This document shows, piece after piece, positions 48,701-60,879 of a stretch of 64,000 nucleotides of DNA. The first letter of the stretch is position 1; every line of letters begins with the position of its first letter. Below the pieces are notes generated by a model. The model did not search any database, was not told where the DNA came from, and saw nothing but the letters and a program-made list of their open reading frames with translations. Location of the stretch: positions 22,783-86,782 of the forward strand of contig JAKCWW010000001.1 in assembly GCA_026260175.1 (NCBI GenBank), in the 5' to 3' direction. Both the position numbers and the translations under genes were made by a program. The DNA comes from Reticulitermes lucifugus. Lineage: Eukaryota > Arthropoda > Insecta > Blattodea > Rhinotermitidae.

Positions 48701-51510
48701 ATTCGGTCGTTGGGACTGACATCATGCCGTGTGGCAATATGTCATTGAGATCACAAACTGTGGTTAAATCAGTTTACTACATGCAGTCTTTACCAGGTAT
48801 GCACACTCCACTTGTGATCAAAGAGAAAATTGGATTGACAAAATGATAGCCCATCAGTATACGAAGCCTATGTCAGTGTAATCAAAGCGGTCATACTTTT
48901 TTTTTTGTACAGATAATTATTGCTTAAGGTACACGTGACGTTGTTTCTACACATTGGCTCGCCGCGGGAAATCATCCATTCACTCGTTTGCGGCAGAGGG
49001 TCACTATGATGTCGAGGTTTGGTAATTTGCAACTACATCAGCATGATACAGTTCGTCGCTTGCAAACAGTGCAGCTTACAGTGAAGGGCCGTGTACTGTG
49101 GTGACCTAGCTGTGGGTCCCAAAGGCGTCACGATAACTTCTTGCTAATTCGTCGCTGTGATTAAGCGTCCCTTACATTAGTCATTGTTCGAGTCACAGAA
49201 TTGTTTCGACAGTTCTTTCCTCAGAAATGTTTTTGCATATCAGTCAGACACGGAGTCACATTACAGAACACCCTAACTTAAACTTCTGGTGGTTTCAAAA
49301 AAACTTCAGTCGCCGAGGACGCTCTTATATAGACTACGTTTGCGGCCATAATTTTATTCTCAACTTTTACTGCAAGAAACGTTTTTCAGAAAGAGAACTC
49401 GTGCTTATGGAATTTTAGTAAAGAGAAAATTTTGAAATTTTGCATTTCTTAACATAGACTTACTGTTGTTGATTTAAACTGTGTATACGGTTAGCCGTTT
49501 TTGAGAAATTTTCTATTCTCAATTTGAGCTCCTTGAGAAGTGGGGTTTAGCCTGTAGTAAAAAAATTCGGACCAAAATAAAACTCACCCAACAACTAGTC
49601 ATGTGATACAGATGAAGGTCTTTAAGTAGACATGGAGAAATAAATAAATAAAGGAGAAAAAAGAAAGAAAAGAAGAAGGAAGCCCAATGAAAGAGGAAAG
49701 AGTCGCAAAAAATAAATAAGAATGAAAAATAGAAAAGCCAGAGTAAAAGAAGGCAAGAAACGAAGAAAGTCTTAAGGGATAGATGTTGAATTGTGTGATG
49801 ATAAGTTAATACGATGATTTCATTGAAGCACAAGACTCTGTGTTCGACCGACTTCTGCTATAGCCATTCACTGTCTTTCTCTTCTTCTTCTTCTTGGCTA
49901 ATATGTGTTCGACGGAATTCCCGTTTGATGATAATTGAAATGTCCTTTCATAACTTTCTTGTCTGGCTGACGTCACATCTTGCCATGCTTTAGTCTCTCC
50001 CCATATCCCTGTCGGTTATTCTAATTCAGTCTCTAATATTTCATCGTGTTCATCACCATCATCACCACTATCATCATATTTATGATGGATTATGCATGCG
50101 CGTGTCCCCTTTAACAGCGTGCTTTTCTTGCCACACTGATAGTCCGTGCCCCAGACTTCTTTCTCCCAGTCTGTGTGATAGACTGTTTTATAATACATTC
50201 TCTGTCCATGCATAAAACATTCTGTTTCTGTTGAAGAGGATACTTTAAATTCTGTCATTCGGGTTAAGAATTCCATCTTTTTTCTTTAATTATTGTCTTC
50301 CTAACATGCACTACTTTATTTCTATTGCCACCCCCCCACACAGCTGCACTTATACGTCTGTGTAGAACACTTACACTTAATGGTAATTCTAACTGCAATG
50401 CCTGCATTACTGCATCTGAAGCATGTACTTTTCCACATTCTGAGACTTTTTTTTTAAATTTTCCCTACTACCGAAATGTCCAATATTTTCCCATCTTTCG
50501 TTACTGACAAAAATGCCTTGACTAACAATGCTAATAATGAAAATAAGAGGATAGGATGTATATTTTTCCTCCGTATGCCCGTCGGTCTTAGAGAAAGAGA
50601 TGAGCAAATTTACTGTTGTCTGCAGTATTTTCAAGGTGCGCTATTCGAGCTGACAACATTTGTCGCACCATTTGACAACGCTCGAGAATACAGTGATGTA
50701 TCTTTACCGATGGTTGACAGGTGTCATGTGTTTCCCATAAGGGACATTAGTGACGTGTTAATTTATTAATTGAAGTGCACATAGACTGATTTAGCTTTCA
50801 TTAACTTGGGGACTTATGTCCCAGTGCCCAGTCCGTGCATTTGTGTGAACATGTAAATTCTAGAACAATCGGTAAGAAAGAAGCGTATCTTATGTATAAA
50901 GAAGTGACAATGCAGGAGCTTCGGCGTAGAAATAGAACTACATAATAAAGTAAATTTTAAAAGTAAACACAACGTAAACTGGAAATTGTTTATTCCCAGG
51001 AAAAATACGATTGCATGCGAACGAAGGAAATTAAAACAAACGTAACCACAATTAAAACTTTTAGAAAATTCTATATTCACGTTAATAGTTTTTTAGAAAT
51101 GACTGAAAGTAAGAACATGGCGATTAGATGAACTAATTCACAGTAATGATAATATTGAAACTAAGCGGTCGTCGTGGTTCGGCTTCTTGTAAATACGTCT
51201 TACTTGAAATGTCAGTAGGCAATAAAGATAAAAGTTTCATTCTAAATATTTTGGTGAGGTGTATTACTCTTGGGATTAATTGGTTCCTGGACGTATGAGT
51301 CATCTAGTAATCCAAAAAGAATGCAGTGTTTCGGAAAATGGGTCTGTTTCGGTCATCAGATGAATGGATATTGAAGCACCTGTAAAGTTCGAAATGCCCC
51401 TTCCATCGGATCCAGGTCTGTAGATGACTCTACACCCTTTCACCTGAGGTCGGAAAACGTCCACTTTCCGAAACCTTTGTGTTTTTTTCGTAGTATATTT
51501 TTATTGAAGG
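45719..51510. other. Long gene-free region
   Basis: Apart from the SINE at 47381, only chance frames. A purine-rich tract (49660-49760) and a CATCACCATCATCACCAC run near 50050 are simple sequence. Confidence 0.4.
47381..47573 (-). mobile_element. Family B SINE, 3'-shortened
   Basis: The minus strand begins GGGCCGATTCAGGTGACCGC and keeps box A and a damaged box B (GCGTTTTCGAATCCCGC). Alignment stops near a CA repeat at 47383-47400, so the 3' tail is absent or replaced. Confidence 0.78.
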
Positions 51511-51771
51511 ATCCCGTAGCCGATGCTACGGGCGCATTACATCCTTGAAGTCGTATTGATGATAAAGATGATAATGAGACTTTTCTGCTTTTTCACTTTA
51601 ATGAAGCACCGATGGAATGAAATTGACAGGATAAACCCGAAGTACTCGGAGAAAAACCTGTCCCAGTGCCACTTTGTCCACCACAAATCCCACATGGACT
51701 GACCCGGGATCAAACACAGGCCTCCGCGGTGAGAGGCCGACGGCTAACCGCCTGACCCATAGCACGGCCTG
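51511..51771 (-). mobile_element. tRNA-like SINE, family C
   Basis: The minus strand begins AGGCCGTGCTATGGGTCAGG with a box A-like GGGTCAGGCGGTTAGCCG and a box B-like TGTTTGATCCCGGG. The body ACAGGTTTTTCTCCGAGTAC follows. The 3' end near 51511 is uncertain. Confidence 0.65.
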
Positions 51772-51848
51772 TACGTAAGACTATATGATTGAAATCAACA
51801 CACCAAATAATGCTGTGAAATAAAGGTCAGGCTTTCGTAATCCCAGTA

Positions 51849-52015
51849 CATTGGAACTTGCCTACGACGGGACCACAAGGGACCGAAATTTTTTTCGTTG
51901 TAAGAAGGTTCCGTTTAATGCAGGTACTTGAAGTATGGATCCTCGGGACTGTAAAAGTCTTCCGCTAAAGACATGCTTGCGTTATGCTCAAGTTCCGTTT
52001 AAGACAGGTTTGACT
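51849..52015. mobile_element. pogo/Tigger-like fragment
   Basis: The right end reads GACAGGTTTGACTG followed by TA, the classic Tigger-type terminus. The left end TA-CATTGGAACTTGCC is a degenerate partner. The interior repeats TTCCGTTTAATGCAGG and TTCCGTTTAAGACAGG. Confidence 0.5.
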
Positions 52016-52373
52016 GTACGTATTACGTGAAAGAGGAGTAAGACCACCAAGCTGATGCTCATGTCATAAATGTTTTGAAGAAACCTGCTGCTTCTGCCTT
52101 TTGCCCTGAAAACGAATACAGAAGGTGTCGCTGAAACGCATATGCAAGACTGCCACACTGAGTCACAATCAAGAATGCCGCTGCCTAATTCTTTACCGGA
52201 GTGAAAGATTGAGATCTCGATTTTCTATGAGATTAATAGGTGTGGCATATTTCATTTGGCTTTGACCGCGAGATCGCTGCAGAGAATTTTGCACTTATAC
52301 CAGCCGTCCAATTTGTCTGGGCTACAGATTCTCACCTGCGGCCATAAAGCTATTTTAATGATTAAAAAGTAAG

Positions 52374-52600
52374 TTGCCGATCTCGGCGGTCGCGCGTCTT
52401 AAGAGTGGGTCTGCAGGCTCTCGCTTGCTGGGATTGCGGGTTCCAATCCCGCCGGAGGCATGGATGCCTGTCTCTTGTGAATATTGTATGTTGTCAGGAA
52501 GAGGTCTCTGCAACGGGCCGATCCCTCGTCCAGAGCAGTTTTGCCGATTGTGTGTGTGTCGTTAGTGTGATCAAGGACAGCAATAACCTCTACACCTACA
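52374..52600 (+). mobile_element. Family B SINE, 3' end unclear
   Basis: GCCGATCTCGGCGGTCGCGC opens the copy; GCGGGTTCCAATCCCGCC is box B with one change. The body TCTCTTGTGAATATTGTATG and CTCGTCCAGAGCAG follow. The 3' end drifts after about 52590. Confidence 0.8.
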
Positions 52601-52839
52601 TGAGTAAGTAGACAGAGGTCAAGACTAATGAAGAAAGAAAGACAGACAGAATGAAAGGAGTATGTTTATGCGGAAAATACTTTTCCTGTCGTTAGACGAA
52701 TTTTCTTCGTATCGTCCGTAAATTTACGCAGGTGTTATGTATCTCTGCTGCGAGACTGCAACTCTTTACGTCCGAATTCTGGAATTGTATATTTTAGGTC
52801 ATGTTATACCGCCGAAACATTACCTTCATATAAAACAAT

Positions 52840-53100
52840 TTTTTTCCATGGCACAACAGCCCCTAGTGGGTCAGGGCCTCATCATTATCGGGGCTTCATG
52901 ATCACACCCAGTTAGACACACCACACTCGGTAGGACTCCTCTGGACGAGTGAGCAGTCCGAATCAGAGACCTCTACCTGACAACACACGACACTCACAAC
53001 AGACAGACATCCATGCCCCCGGCGGCATTCGAACCCGCAATCCCAGCAAGCGAGCGGCCGCAGACCCACTCCTTAGACCGCGCAGCCACTGGAATCGGCC
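52840..53100 (-). mobile_element. Family B SINE (full length)
   Basis: The minus strand runs from GGCCGATTCCAGTGGCTGCG through box B GCGGGTTCGAATGCCGCC to GGGGCTGTTGTGCCATGG and an A run. It lies in opposite orientation to the copy at 52374-52600, so the pair can form a long hairpin in a transcript. Confidence 0.86.
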
Positions 53101-53141
53101 ATGTACAACAATACATGCCATTAATATTATTTATATTACAG

Positions 53142-53184
53142 ATTCGCTGCGTGTTTCGGTATTGTGTACCATCTTCAGGCGAAT
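53142..53184 (-). ncRNA. Hammerhead-like motif with perfect stem I and one core change
   Basis: On the minus strand: stem I ATTCGC, core CTGAAGA, stem II GGTA/TACC with a five-base loop, GAAA, CACG, CA, stem I GCGAAT. All six stem I pairs are kept. The U before the cleavage base reads C, which should abolish cleavage. A related tail, GAAACATGTAGCGAATCT, occurs at 54811 on the plus strand with a broken 5' half. Confidence 0.55.
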
Positions 53185-53362
53185 ATCTTTCACAAAATAT
53201 CATAAGCGCAACGCATTCAATCTGTTCTCAAAGTTGCTGGTAAAATAGTAAGGCATGAATGTGTAAAATCTCATCTCAACTCAACTCACAACCGTTAATA
53301 CAATCACGTCACAGCCAATAACGGATTCGATCAAAATATTTATAAACATTAACTACACAATA

Positions 53363-53623
53363 GGGGGCACGCGGTGGCGCAGTTGGTTGAGGCACTGCGC
53401 TACAAACCGGAACGTCGCCGGTTCGNNNNNNNNNNNNNNNNNNNNNNNNNNNNNNNNNNNNNNNNNNNNNNNNNNNNNNNNNNNNNNNNNNNNNNNNNNN
53501 NNNNNNNNNNNNNNNNNNNNNNNNNNNNNNNNNNNNNNNNNNNNNNNNNNNNNNNNNNNNNATCTGGGAGCCTCGACCTTCTGGAACCCTAAGGGCCTGT
53601 CCAGGCCTGTAATGGGATTGCTT
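53363..53623 (+). mobile_element. Full-length family A SINE with perfect 14-bp target duplication
   Basis: It starts GGGGGCACGCGGTGGCGCAG, carries box A and the start of box B (CGCCGGTTCG), is interrupted by an assembly gap (53426-53561), and ends CCAGGCCTGTAATGGG. TTAACTACACAATA occurs directly before (53349-53362) and after (53624-53637) the element, indicating a fairly recent insertion. Confidence 0.87.
53426..53561. other. Assembly gap (136 N)
   Basis: Inside a family A SINE; other copies have roughly 170-180 bases at this place. Confidence 0.95.
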
Positions 53624-53789
53624 TTAACTACACAATAACAAGCACAAAGTTGTACAGCTGTAACAGGAGACGACGCAAGTTACCGTAAAATAAAGGGTTG
53701 AGCAGATATGCAATAGTTTGTTTAATAGCTGGAGAACGTTGAAACAGAATACACCGGTTTTATGTTCACAGAATGCGATTTTATTATTT

Positions 53790-54450
53790 ATGATAGATAA
53801 CATCATGCAGGTGACCTCCTTGACTTAGAGTGCACTGTATCAGACGATCAACAAAATTATCAAAAACCCCGTGCAACAAATTTTGTTCTTGATTGATGAG
53901 ACCAATTTCATCTAGAATTACACGTTTCAGGTCCTGTGCTGTGTGGGGGCGAGTTCTGTATAGTCTTTTATTTCAGATATCCGCACAGAAAGAAGTCTGG
54001 TACCGTGATGGCCGGCGAACGTGCTGGCCACGGGATGTCTCCAAAACGTCAAATAACATTATGTGGGAGAGTTTGCGGACCACGTCCATGCTGCAGTGTG
54101 ATTATCTTGCAAGAATCGTCCCAAACTTCTCCTGCTTATACCCAGGAAGCGTGAATGTTGCAGAGCTGAGCGACATGGACTGCGCTGAAATGATTCCCTT
54201 GCTCTGCGAACATTTCAGTACGCACAGTTCTTGAAGCTTCATGAGGGCTGTCTTCAAACTTCCGTATCCACAGCGAAATCCTGTTGCGTGAAGGAATGGC
54301 ACCATGCCTAGGTACATTAAACTGCTGCCTCCAACGACGCTGTGTCCAAATGACGGTCTTTGCTTCGTAATAAAAACGAACAGCCGCAGTTCTGTGCGCT
54401 ACGCTCCATCCCCCCCCCCCATTGCCACTAAACCGGTTAAATGGCATCAA
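53790..54450 (-). pseudogene. Tc1-type transposase relic with internal deletion
   Basis: The minus strand begins AHRTAAVRFYYEAKTVIWTQ and continues RRWRQQFNVPRHGAIPSRNR and ISLWIRKFEDS, the N-terminal helix-turn-helix region seen in the DUF4817 group of insect transposases. It then jumps to RFGDIPWPARSPAITVPDFF LCGYLK (near 53950-54050), the C-terminal catalytic region, and ends in stop-riddled sequence. The middle of the protein is missing, and the usual SPDLT reads SPAIT. Non-functional. Confidence 0.72.
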
Positions 54451-57301
54451 GTTCCTTATTCCTTGCCGTGATGTTACACACCCTAACCCCCTACCACTCG
54501 GACTGGAGGGAATTCTGAATTGTGTCTATTGGCTCTGCGACACCCTACAAATAAGACCAATAATAAGTACATGTGGCTTCAGCGACAATCAGTGCTATTT
54601 AATAGTAGTCTAGACGACTTCGGCAATAAAAAAATGGACTCCCATACTGACACCCGTACGTAACGTAACTGATACTTAAGATAAACAGTAGCTCCACGTA
54701 GATATAAACCTCATGATACTTCGCAGTTTTGTACTTTGCTACTGTTTATTATCGATTTTAAGAACATATTGAATGTTTTGCACTTCTGATAGTCGTGAAA
54801 GATATTGGCCGAAACATGTAGCGAATCTATAAGGCGAAAAACGTTTATGAAATGTGTTACAGCGTATGTGGGAACGCGTAGTAATACTTAATTCTGTTTT
54901 GCAGCTTTCGGTAACCTGAGGAATAACATACAGTGATTATGCTCGCATTCAGGATTGTGCGCTAAATGAAGGTAATCGCACTTTCCTTACGCATGTATTC
55001 CAAATGTAGTTAAGAAAAAGGTTATTCACAGGTTTGTCTTACATGCAAAAGTTTATGTGTTTTATTTGATATGGTCACAGAACAAATTTATAAGTTGCTG
55101 CAAATACGACATATTTTTCCTGGAGATCCATTGGCCTGCGCAGCTTGGCGACGTACGTAAGGTTCAACAGCACTCTCCTTTTACGTGTTTAGCAAACAGA
55201 AGAAGACACAGAAAAACCTGAAGTTTTATTTCCTAATAATTATCACATGAAGCGTACAAAAGTCATTGCAGCGAGCCTGCACGTATTCTATCATGGGAAT
55301 TGAAGCAGAGCGATCGGCAACACATACCATAAGCTCCAATGCCATGAAAGAGAGTTCCCGGTTTCCGTTAGATACGTCATCAAAACTAATCCCGTGTGTG
55401 GCGTCGAAAAGAATAATCCATGGAACTTATATTAAGATTGGTGTAAAACTTGGTATCTAATGGATGGTTATAGATCAATGGCTGAGTGTGTTTGTATTTG
55501 GGAAGTATCAACGTGTTTCCTAATACATATTCTACAGTTCGGCTGATTAACATTTTCTTCTGCATCCTCACTAACTCAAGAATCATTAACCAACCTTTCA
55601 TATGACGCTATATTATCTGAGGAAAAGAAATTACTACTTAAAACAGGAATAAGTAAGATTGAGAATTCAAAATTATTAGCGGCATGAAGCTAAATTTAAA
55701 ATTCGAGATTCCTTTTATTTCTTTGGCGAGGGTGTTGATCTATTTTGTGTTTATGGTGACACAGGTGAATACTCCTCATCTTCCGGAATAGGTAGGGTTT
55801 CCTTGTAAATATCACAACGTACAATATGCAAACTTTACTTAAAGAATAACATTCAAATTAATTAATGTACGCTTATGTAACTGAAAATGTTATGGGTGAT
55901 AATTCGAACTGCGTTTAGAAGTTCTGATGGAATAGTTGGACATCACTTTAACAGTCGTGTCTACCGTACATTTGGGCAATAATATGTAGTAAATTTCATA
56001 ATATCTTTCGAGTTCTCTGTTCGGTCCGCGGTGAGAAGCAGAAAAATCGCTTATTGTATGTCATACTATAAATATTATAAAATATGTATTAGGTGATCAT
56101 AGGGTCTGGGAATTTCAAGGCCGTAAAGTATAATAAAGAGCATAAATTGTAATTTGATGGTGTGTGTTGCTGTTGACACATGGCATGTACCTAGACTAGT
56201 AAGACTAATGACTGGTTTGCAGTAGTGGCATTTTTCTTCGTGTGTACTGTATTTGATAGAGGTTAACATCGCCAAGATACGTCTTTGAAAGTAGCATTTA
56301 TATAAAATATTTACTAAAACATGTACAGCTTCTATTCGTCAATAATGATTATTATTATTGTTGTTGTTGGTATATTACTATATTTTAACAGCCATATAAA
56401 ACTTAAGTTAACAGCAACTTAATAATTCAATTCAATTATCGTTTATTTAAGTGCTATTTTAACAGCGCAGTGGTCAATTATAAAACCGACACAAAATCGA
56501 TAAAACAAGAATCACATGAAGACAGAGAGACAGACAGACACACAAACACATACACACACAGAACCCAACATAACAAAAAAGTTAGATTTCTAACATATTC
56601 AGCACCTAAATTAAATATTTAAACTGTATTTCCCTAACAATTAGTTACATAAATCAGTGGAATAAACTTTACTAAATATACTCAAATTAATTACAAATTA
56701 TCTACTTGAATTTAAACTACAATTTACATGAAATATTAATAGTCACGACCCTCTGCTCTTTAATATACTTGTAAAATGTAGTATTAACTATATTTTGTAA
56801 TCACCACGGTTAATTGTCTTTAGATTTTATATTATAATAAATACGATTTCAAAATTTAATATATGTGCTCACATATATATACTGCAAACGAACTTGAGCA
56901 AAAGTCAGAGTGGCATTTATTATTACACGTTATAAGATTTAATTACCCAGATATTGACTTGCACTAAATGAGGGCACAACTAATGAACAGCCATAGCAAC
57001 AAAACGAAAGAGATTTTAACTTTGATTAGGATTATCGTGTTTATTTTAACGCTTTAACTGTAATATTAATTTGGTTTTACACAACAAATATTTTTTTAGA
57101 GTTAGTATATTCCTTTAATATATTTACTAGCGGAACATTACTGCATAAATTACGTTTTTATGACTTGTGTTTAATGTACTTCTGTGATTGCACACAAATT
57201 TAAAAAATGATGACAGATCTACATGTATGTAAGTGTTTACTAAATAATTTAATTACAGTATGTTCAACAATTTTGTGGACGGTAAATAAGCACTGTGTAT
57301 A
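54451..57301. other. No recognised gene
   Basis: Very AT-rich from 56280 to 57300. A hammerhead-like 3' half (GAAACATGTAGCGAATC) is at 54811 without a valid 5' half. Confidence 0.45.
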
Positions 57302-57304
57302 ATA

Positions 57305-57381
57305 CAGGGTATACACAAAAGAATGGTGCGGTTTCCTTTTATTCACCATTGAAACCGCACCATTCTTTTGTGTATACCCTG
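57305..57381. mobile_element. Perfect-hairpin MITE with TA target duplication
   Basis: Arms of 31 bases are perfectly complementary (CAGGGTATACACAAAAGAAT continuing through GGTGCGGTTTC), separated by a 15-base loop, with TA on both sides. CAGGG ends and a TA duplication fit a Tc1/mariner-type non-autonomous element. Perfect arms suggest recent origin or arm conversion. Transcripts would fold into a microRNA-precursor-like hairpin. Confidence 0.8.
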
Positions 57382-57749
57382 TATATATTTATATATGTGT
57401 GTGTGTGTGTGTAGACCTATGGTAACATAAATTTCTCTATGTGCTTCTTAAAAGTTTGAGCTTACACGGCGAAAGAACTTTCTAGTTGTTTTCGGGCTTA
57501 GAGCACCTGCAGTAATCGGCTAAACAGCAACGTTTTGCATACCTGCTCTGTCCCTCTGTTCTGAGTTACATTCACCAAAATGATGGGGCAGATAGTATAA
57601 CAGAAACGTTGACTTTTAGCTAGCACTGACGTGGCTGCTAGCCCGAGAATAGTTTAGTGTGTGTCTATGCTTAATGCTTATTTATTTAAGTACCAGAAAT
57701 GTAGGTGTAAATGTAAGGGGGTGGTGGATATTTAGCTTTGTCCTTTCTT

Positions 57750-57960
57750 AGCCTTCGGCATTAGATCGAAATGAGTGGAAAGCTTCGCGTCCAGTCTGTT
57801 TTATCCCCGAGGAAAGAACCCCGGATGCATATTGGGTAGGGCCCTAGGTGGGCTTAGGATCCGGCCTGGATGCGGTAGTGGAAACGATAATGTCTGTGCC
57901 TGTCGAGAAGGAAACCCCGATTTTGCCGTCGTCCAGCCCTTAGCCTAGTCACTGTACTGT
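57750..57960 (+). other. GC-rich island of unknown nature
   Basis: GGGCCCTAGGTGGGCTTAGGATCCGGCCTGG and neighbours stand out from the AT-rich surroundings. No long frame. It may be a retroelement relic; I do not recognise it. Confidence 0.3.
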
Positions 57961-60514
57961 CATACATAGCTAATTCGAAGCCAATCCCTGACAGAACGCT
58001 CTACTACAAAGACGTGGATTGAGGGTACGCTCGAACAAGTTGCTGAAAAGAATTGTGAAATAAGAGACAGGATTTTGAAATTCCATAAGAGTTATTCTCA
58101 GTTTAATAATTTATGTTCTTAAATACTAAAATAGAATGCATCAATAAAGAAAATGGCCGGCATATGTATCACGGATATGAGAGATCCAAAACGCATACAT
58201 ACAGTACTGAAGCGCGAAGAGAAATCTTGGGCGATGTTGGCGTTAATGCGGCTGTAGGTTTCATAAAAATCTAGAAAACTATTGACCAACTGGACTACTA
58301 TCAGGTTCTCAGAATTTTTTCTGCTGCGTAGAGTTAGACTGGTACCTGATAATTGTAGACACATACAAATAGAGGACAGCTCATGTCACATGGTCTTTTG
58401 CAAGCACTGGCTGCTTGCTACACGGGGGACTAGAGTGACGCGCTTGTGATCGGCTGTGAAGGACTCTGTCGTCCTTCAGGATCCGCGTCAAAAGCTAATT
58501 AAGGACGACAGTACAAGCAGGCTTCTTGATGTAGGATAGTGATTACAGTTGAGTCTTCCATTAGCTAAAGAGTGACGTAATTTAACGAAATTTCAATAAA
58601 ACATAATACAGTTTTTGGAAAGTACTTTTAAAATTTAATGCAACGTCTAATTGACATTGAGTATCAATTTATTGCAGTAATATGTCACTCATATATTGAA
58701 GTTTGATAACAATAATAAAGTTACTATGCTTTAGTCCTTTAAAACACAGTGGTTGTCTTGTGTACCAATTGTCTTCACATTACATTTTCCGCTTTTCCGC
58801 ACGCGGACTCCATTCATGAGTTTTGTATGGCTTCTCTGAATAAACTCCGATCATCTCCGTGATCAGAAGTCACCGACTGATCTTTGTAAAAGAGACCGTG
58901 ATGTGTGGGAAGTAGGAATTGAATTTTTAAATACATTTACTTCAACTGCAGGCTTCAAATTTTGACGGTGGAGGTAGGCCATTTTTATTGATTCCTAGTC
59001 TCACTGTAGGAATGTCGTCATGTGTCCGAACGATGCTCCGTTGGAATCACCTGCATTTTCCCACTGATGTGAATGTATTTATGCGTTTCATGTGATTCCA
59101 GGCGGCTGAACATTTAGAGGGATACGACGAGTAAACTATTTATGATGTTCCATAACCTGAAACAAAAAAAAACTTTAGTGTCGCCTGTTGTGTGGCATGG
59201 TAATGAGACGTGTTCTGTCACTCTGAAGAATTAGCTACCTTTAGTTGCGGTTTTGTAGAAGAGCGTAATGAGGGAAATGTTTGGCCCTAAGTGGGACAAA
59301 GTAGCATAAAGACCGAGACACATGATGTGACGGTTTATAATTTTTTTTATTTACGAAGTATTAATTTAATAAAATGATGGAGGGTGAGACATGCAGGAGA
59401 TATATTACACATTAAAATGAGACATCTTGTGAGAATTGGAATTAGATTGGAATGTAATATTAAAATTTATCATAGAATGTTAAGGTATGAAGATTTGAAG
59501 TGCATTGTTGTCGAGTGGCGATTTTTTTAAAGAGAAAATCGGCCTTGAGCTTTCTTGTAGAGAAGAGACTTTTTTGGATTAGATGACGGCCTTTTAGCTT
59601 CTAAAGAAGTACTGTGCTATATGAAATTAAGTATGGTTAAATCAAAGCATTATGAATTATCAATATAATGAATATTTAGCTGAACATAAATTAACCGTGA
59701 GAGTTAAATTAATTATTCAATGGGTAATTATATTTTCACGACATTCCTGTAACAGAGCCCTCTTTCCTGCATAGCATGTTCAAATTCTGAACTTGGACTA
59801 ACATGTTTTACTGGATCGACGTAGAAATAAAAGCGACTGCTGAAGGAGTAGCATATTGATGAATGACATGCAGAAGTACCACACTAGTTGACAATTATGA
59901 GCGAACACGGACTCGAGCAGTAATTGTTTACACAAGAAAGGTAAAGAAAGCATTTATTTGGAACAACAAGAGAAAGGGGCTTGCATTGCTTATGGCACAC
60001 TCCGAAAGAATTATAAAATCCCATACCTTAAGAGAGGAAAAATCAAAAGCTCTACACTGAATATGTGTTCTTATACGCCTAGTAATTCCAACCTTAACAT
60101 GGACACAGTTGAAAGTATCACTATAAATTTTAAACATCTTCTCTTGAGGTTCCGGTAAACATAATGTGGGTTTTCGGCTTTCAGACTCTACGAAAATCTA
60201 AGTCCAGAATGTCTGTCTACCAATTTCTGTCACAAAATTTTAATGCAGTATAACGAAGTGATTTGTTAAGCACACAACGGCTGTGATAAGTACCTTCTGC
60301 GGTGGATGTTTCATTGCTTTCAGAAGCGATATAACTTTTATATGAGGAATGAACTGAAAAGAAAGCGCATTAGAAAGCACAAGCTTCAGTTTATTCGCCG
60401 AAATAGTACCAAGAATTTGTTTTGCTAATGAATGTTATGTAGATCGAGATCGTTCTTGAACCATAGACATTTCTGTACTTGGAAAGGGTTGAGCCTTCAT
60501 CGACACAGTTCTGC

Positions 60515-60630
60515 AGCCATTAATATTGCAGTTCTCTTGGATGTGACGCCGTGTAGTTTGTTATATAAGTACTTTTTATGCTACACTGTCATGACGGAGA
60601 GTTGCCTTCCTGTACGCATATAACAGTCTA
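60515..60630 (+). repeat. Fragment of the same interspersed repeat
   Basis: INIAVLLDVTPCSLLYKYFL resembles the first half of the repeat at 824-1180. It is stop-free for only about 40 codons and is not a gene. Confidence 0.45.
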
Positions 60631-60879
60631 GACGGGGTTATAAAAACTAACGTCTTTGTCAGCACCGCTATGAAAATGATGTGCTGCAAAGTATATTCTA
60701 CGTTGTGTCCACGGTATCGAAGGGCACCGCTCTATCTACCAACCTACACGCCATATTCCAAAAGACAAACATCGCCATTAGAACAACTGTGATAACGTGA
60801 AACCTCGCATAATAAACATATTTCTACGAGAAGGCAATCCCAAGTCCCGTCCGAAGGTTTGAAAGGTACCATCTATAAG

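Larger units (their letters stand above)
57385..60879. other. No recognised gene
   Basis: Apart from the GC-rich island at 57750 and repeat traces at 58150 and 60515, nothing recognised. Confidence 0.4.

Noticed and set aside
49519-49833. Hydrophobic 104-codon frame on the minus strand
   Set aside because: It arises from a purine-rich tract (phenylalanine/serine/leucine-rich translation) and has no gene features.
51320-51370. CTGATGACCGAAACAG on the minus strand as a ribozyme
   Set aside because: The first GAAA leaves no stem II, and pairing with the second GAAAC is not convincing.
53370-53426. Possible tRNA gene
   Set aside because: It is the head of a family A SINE flanked by a 14-bp target duplication.
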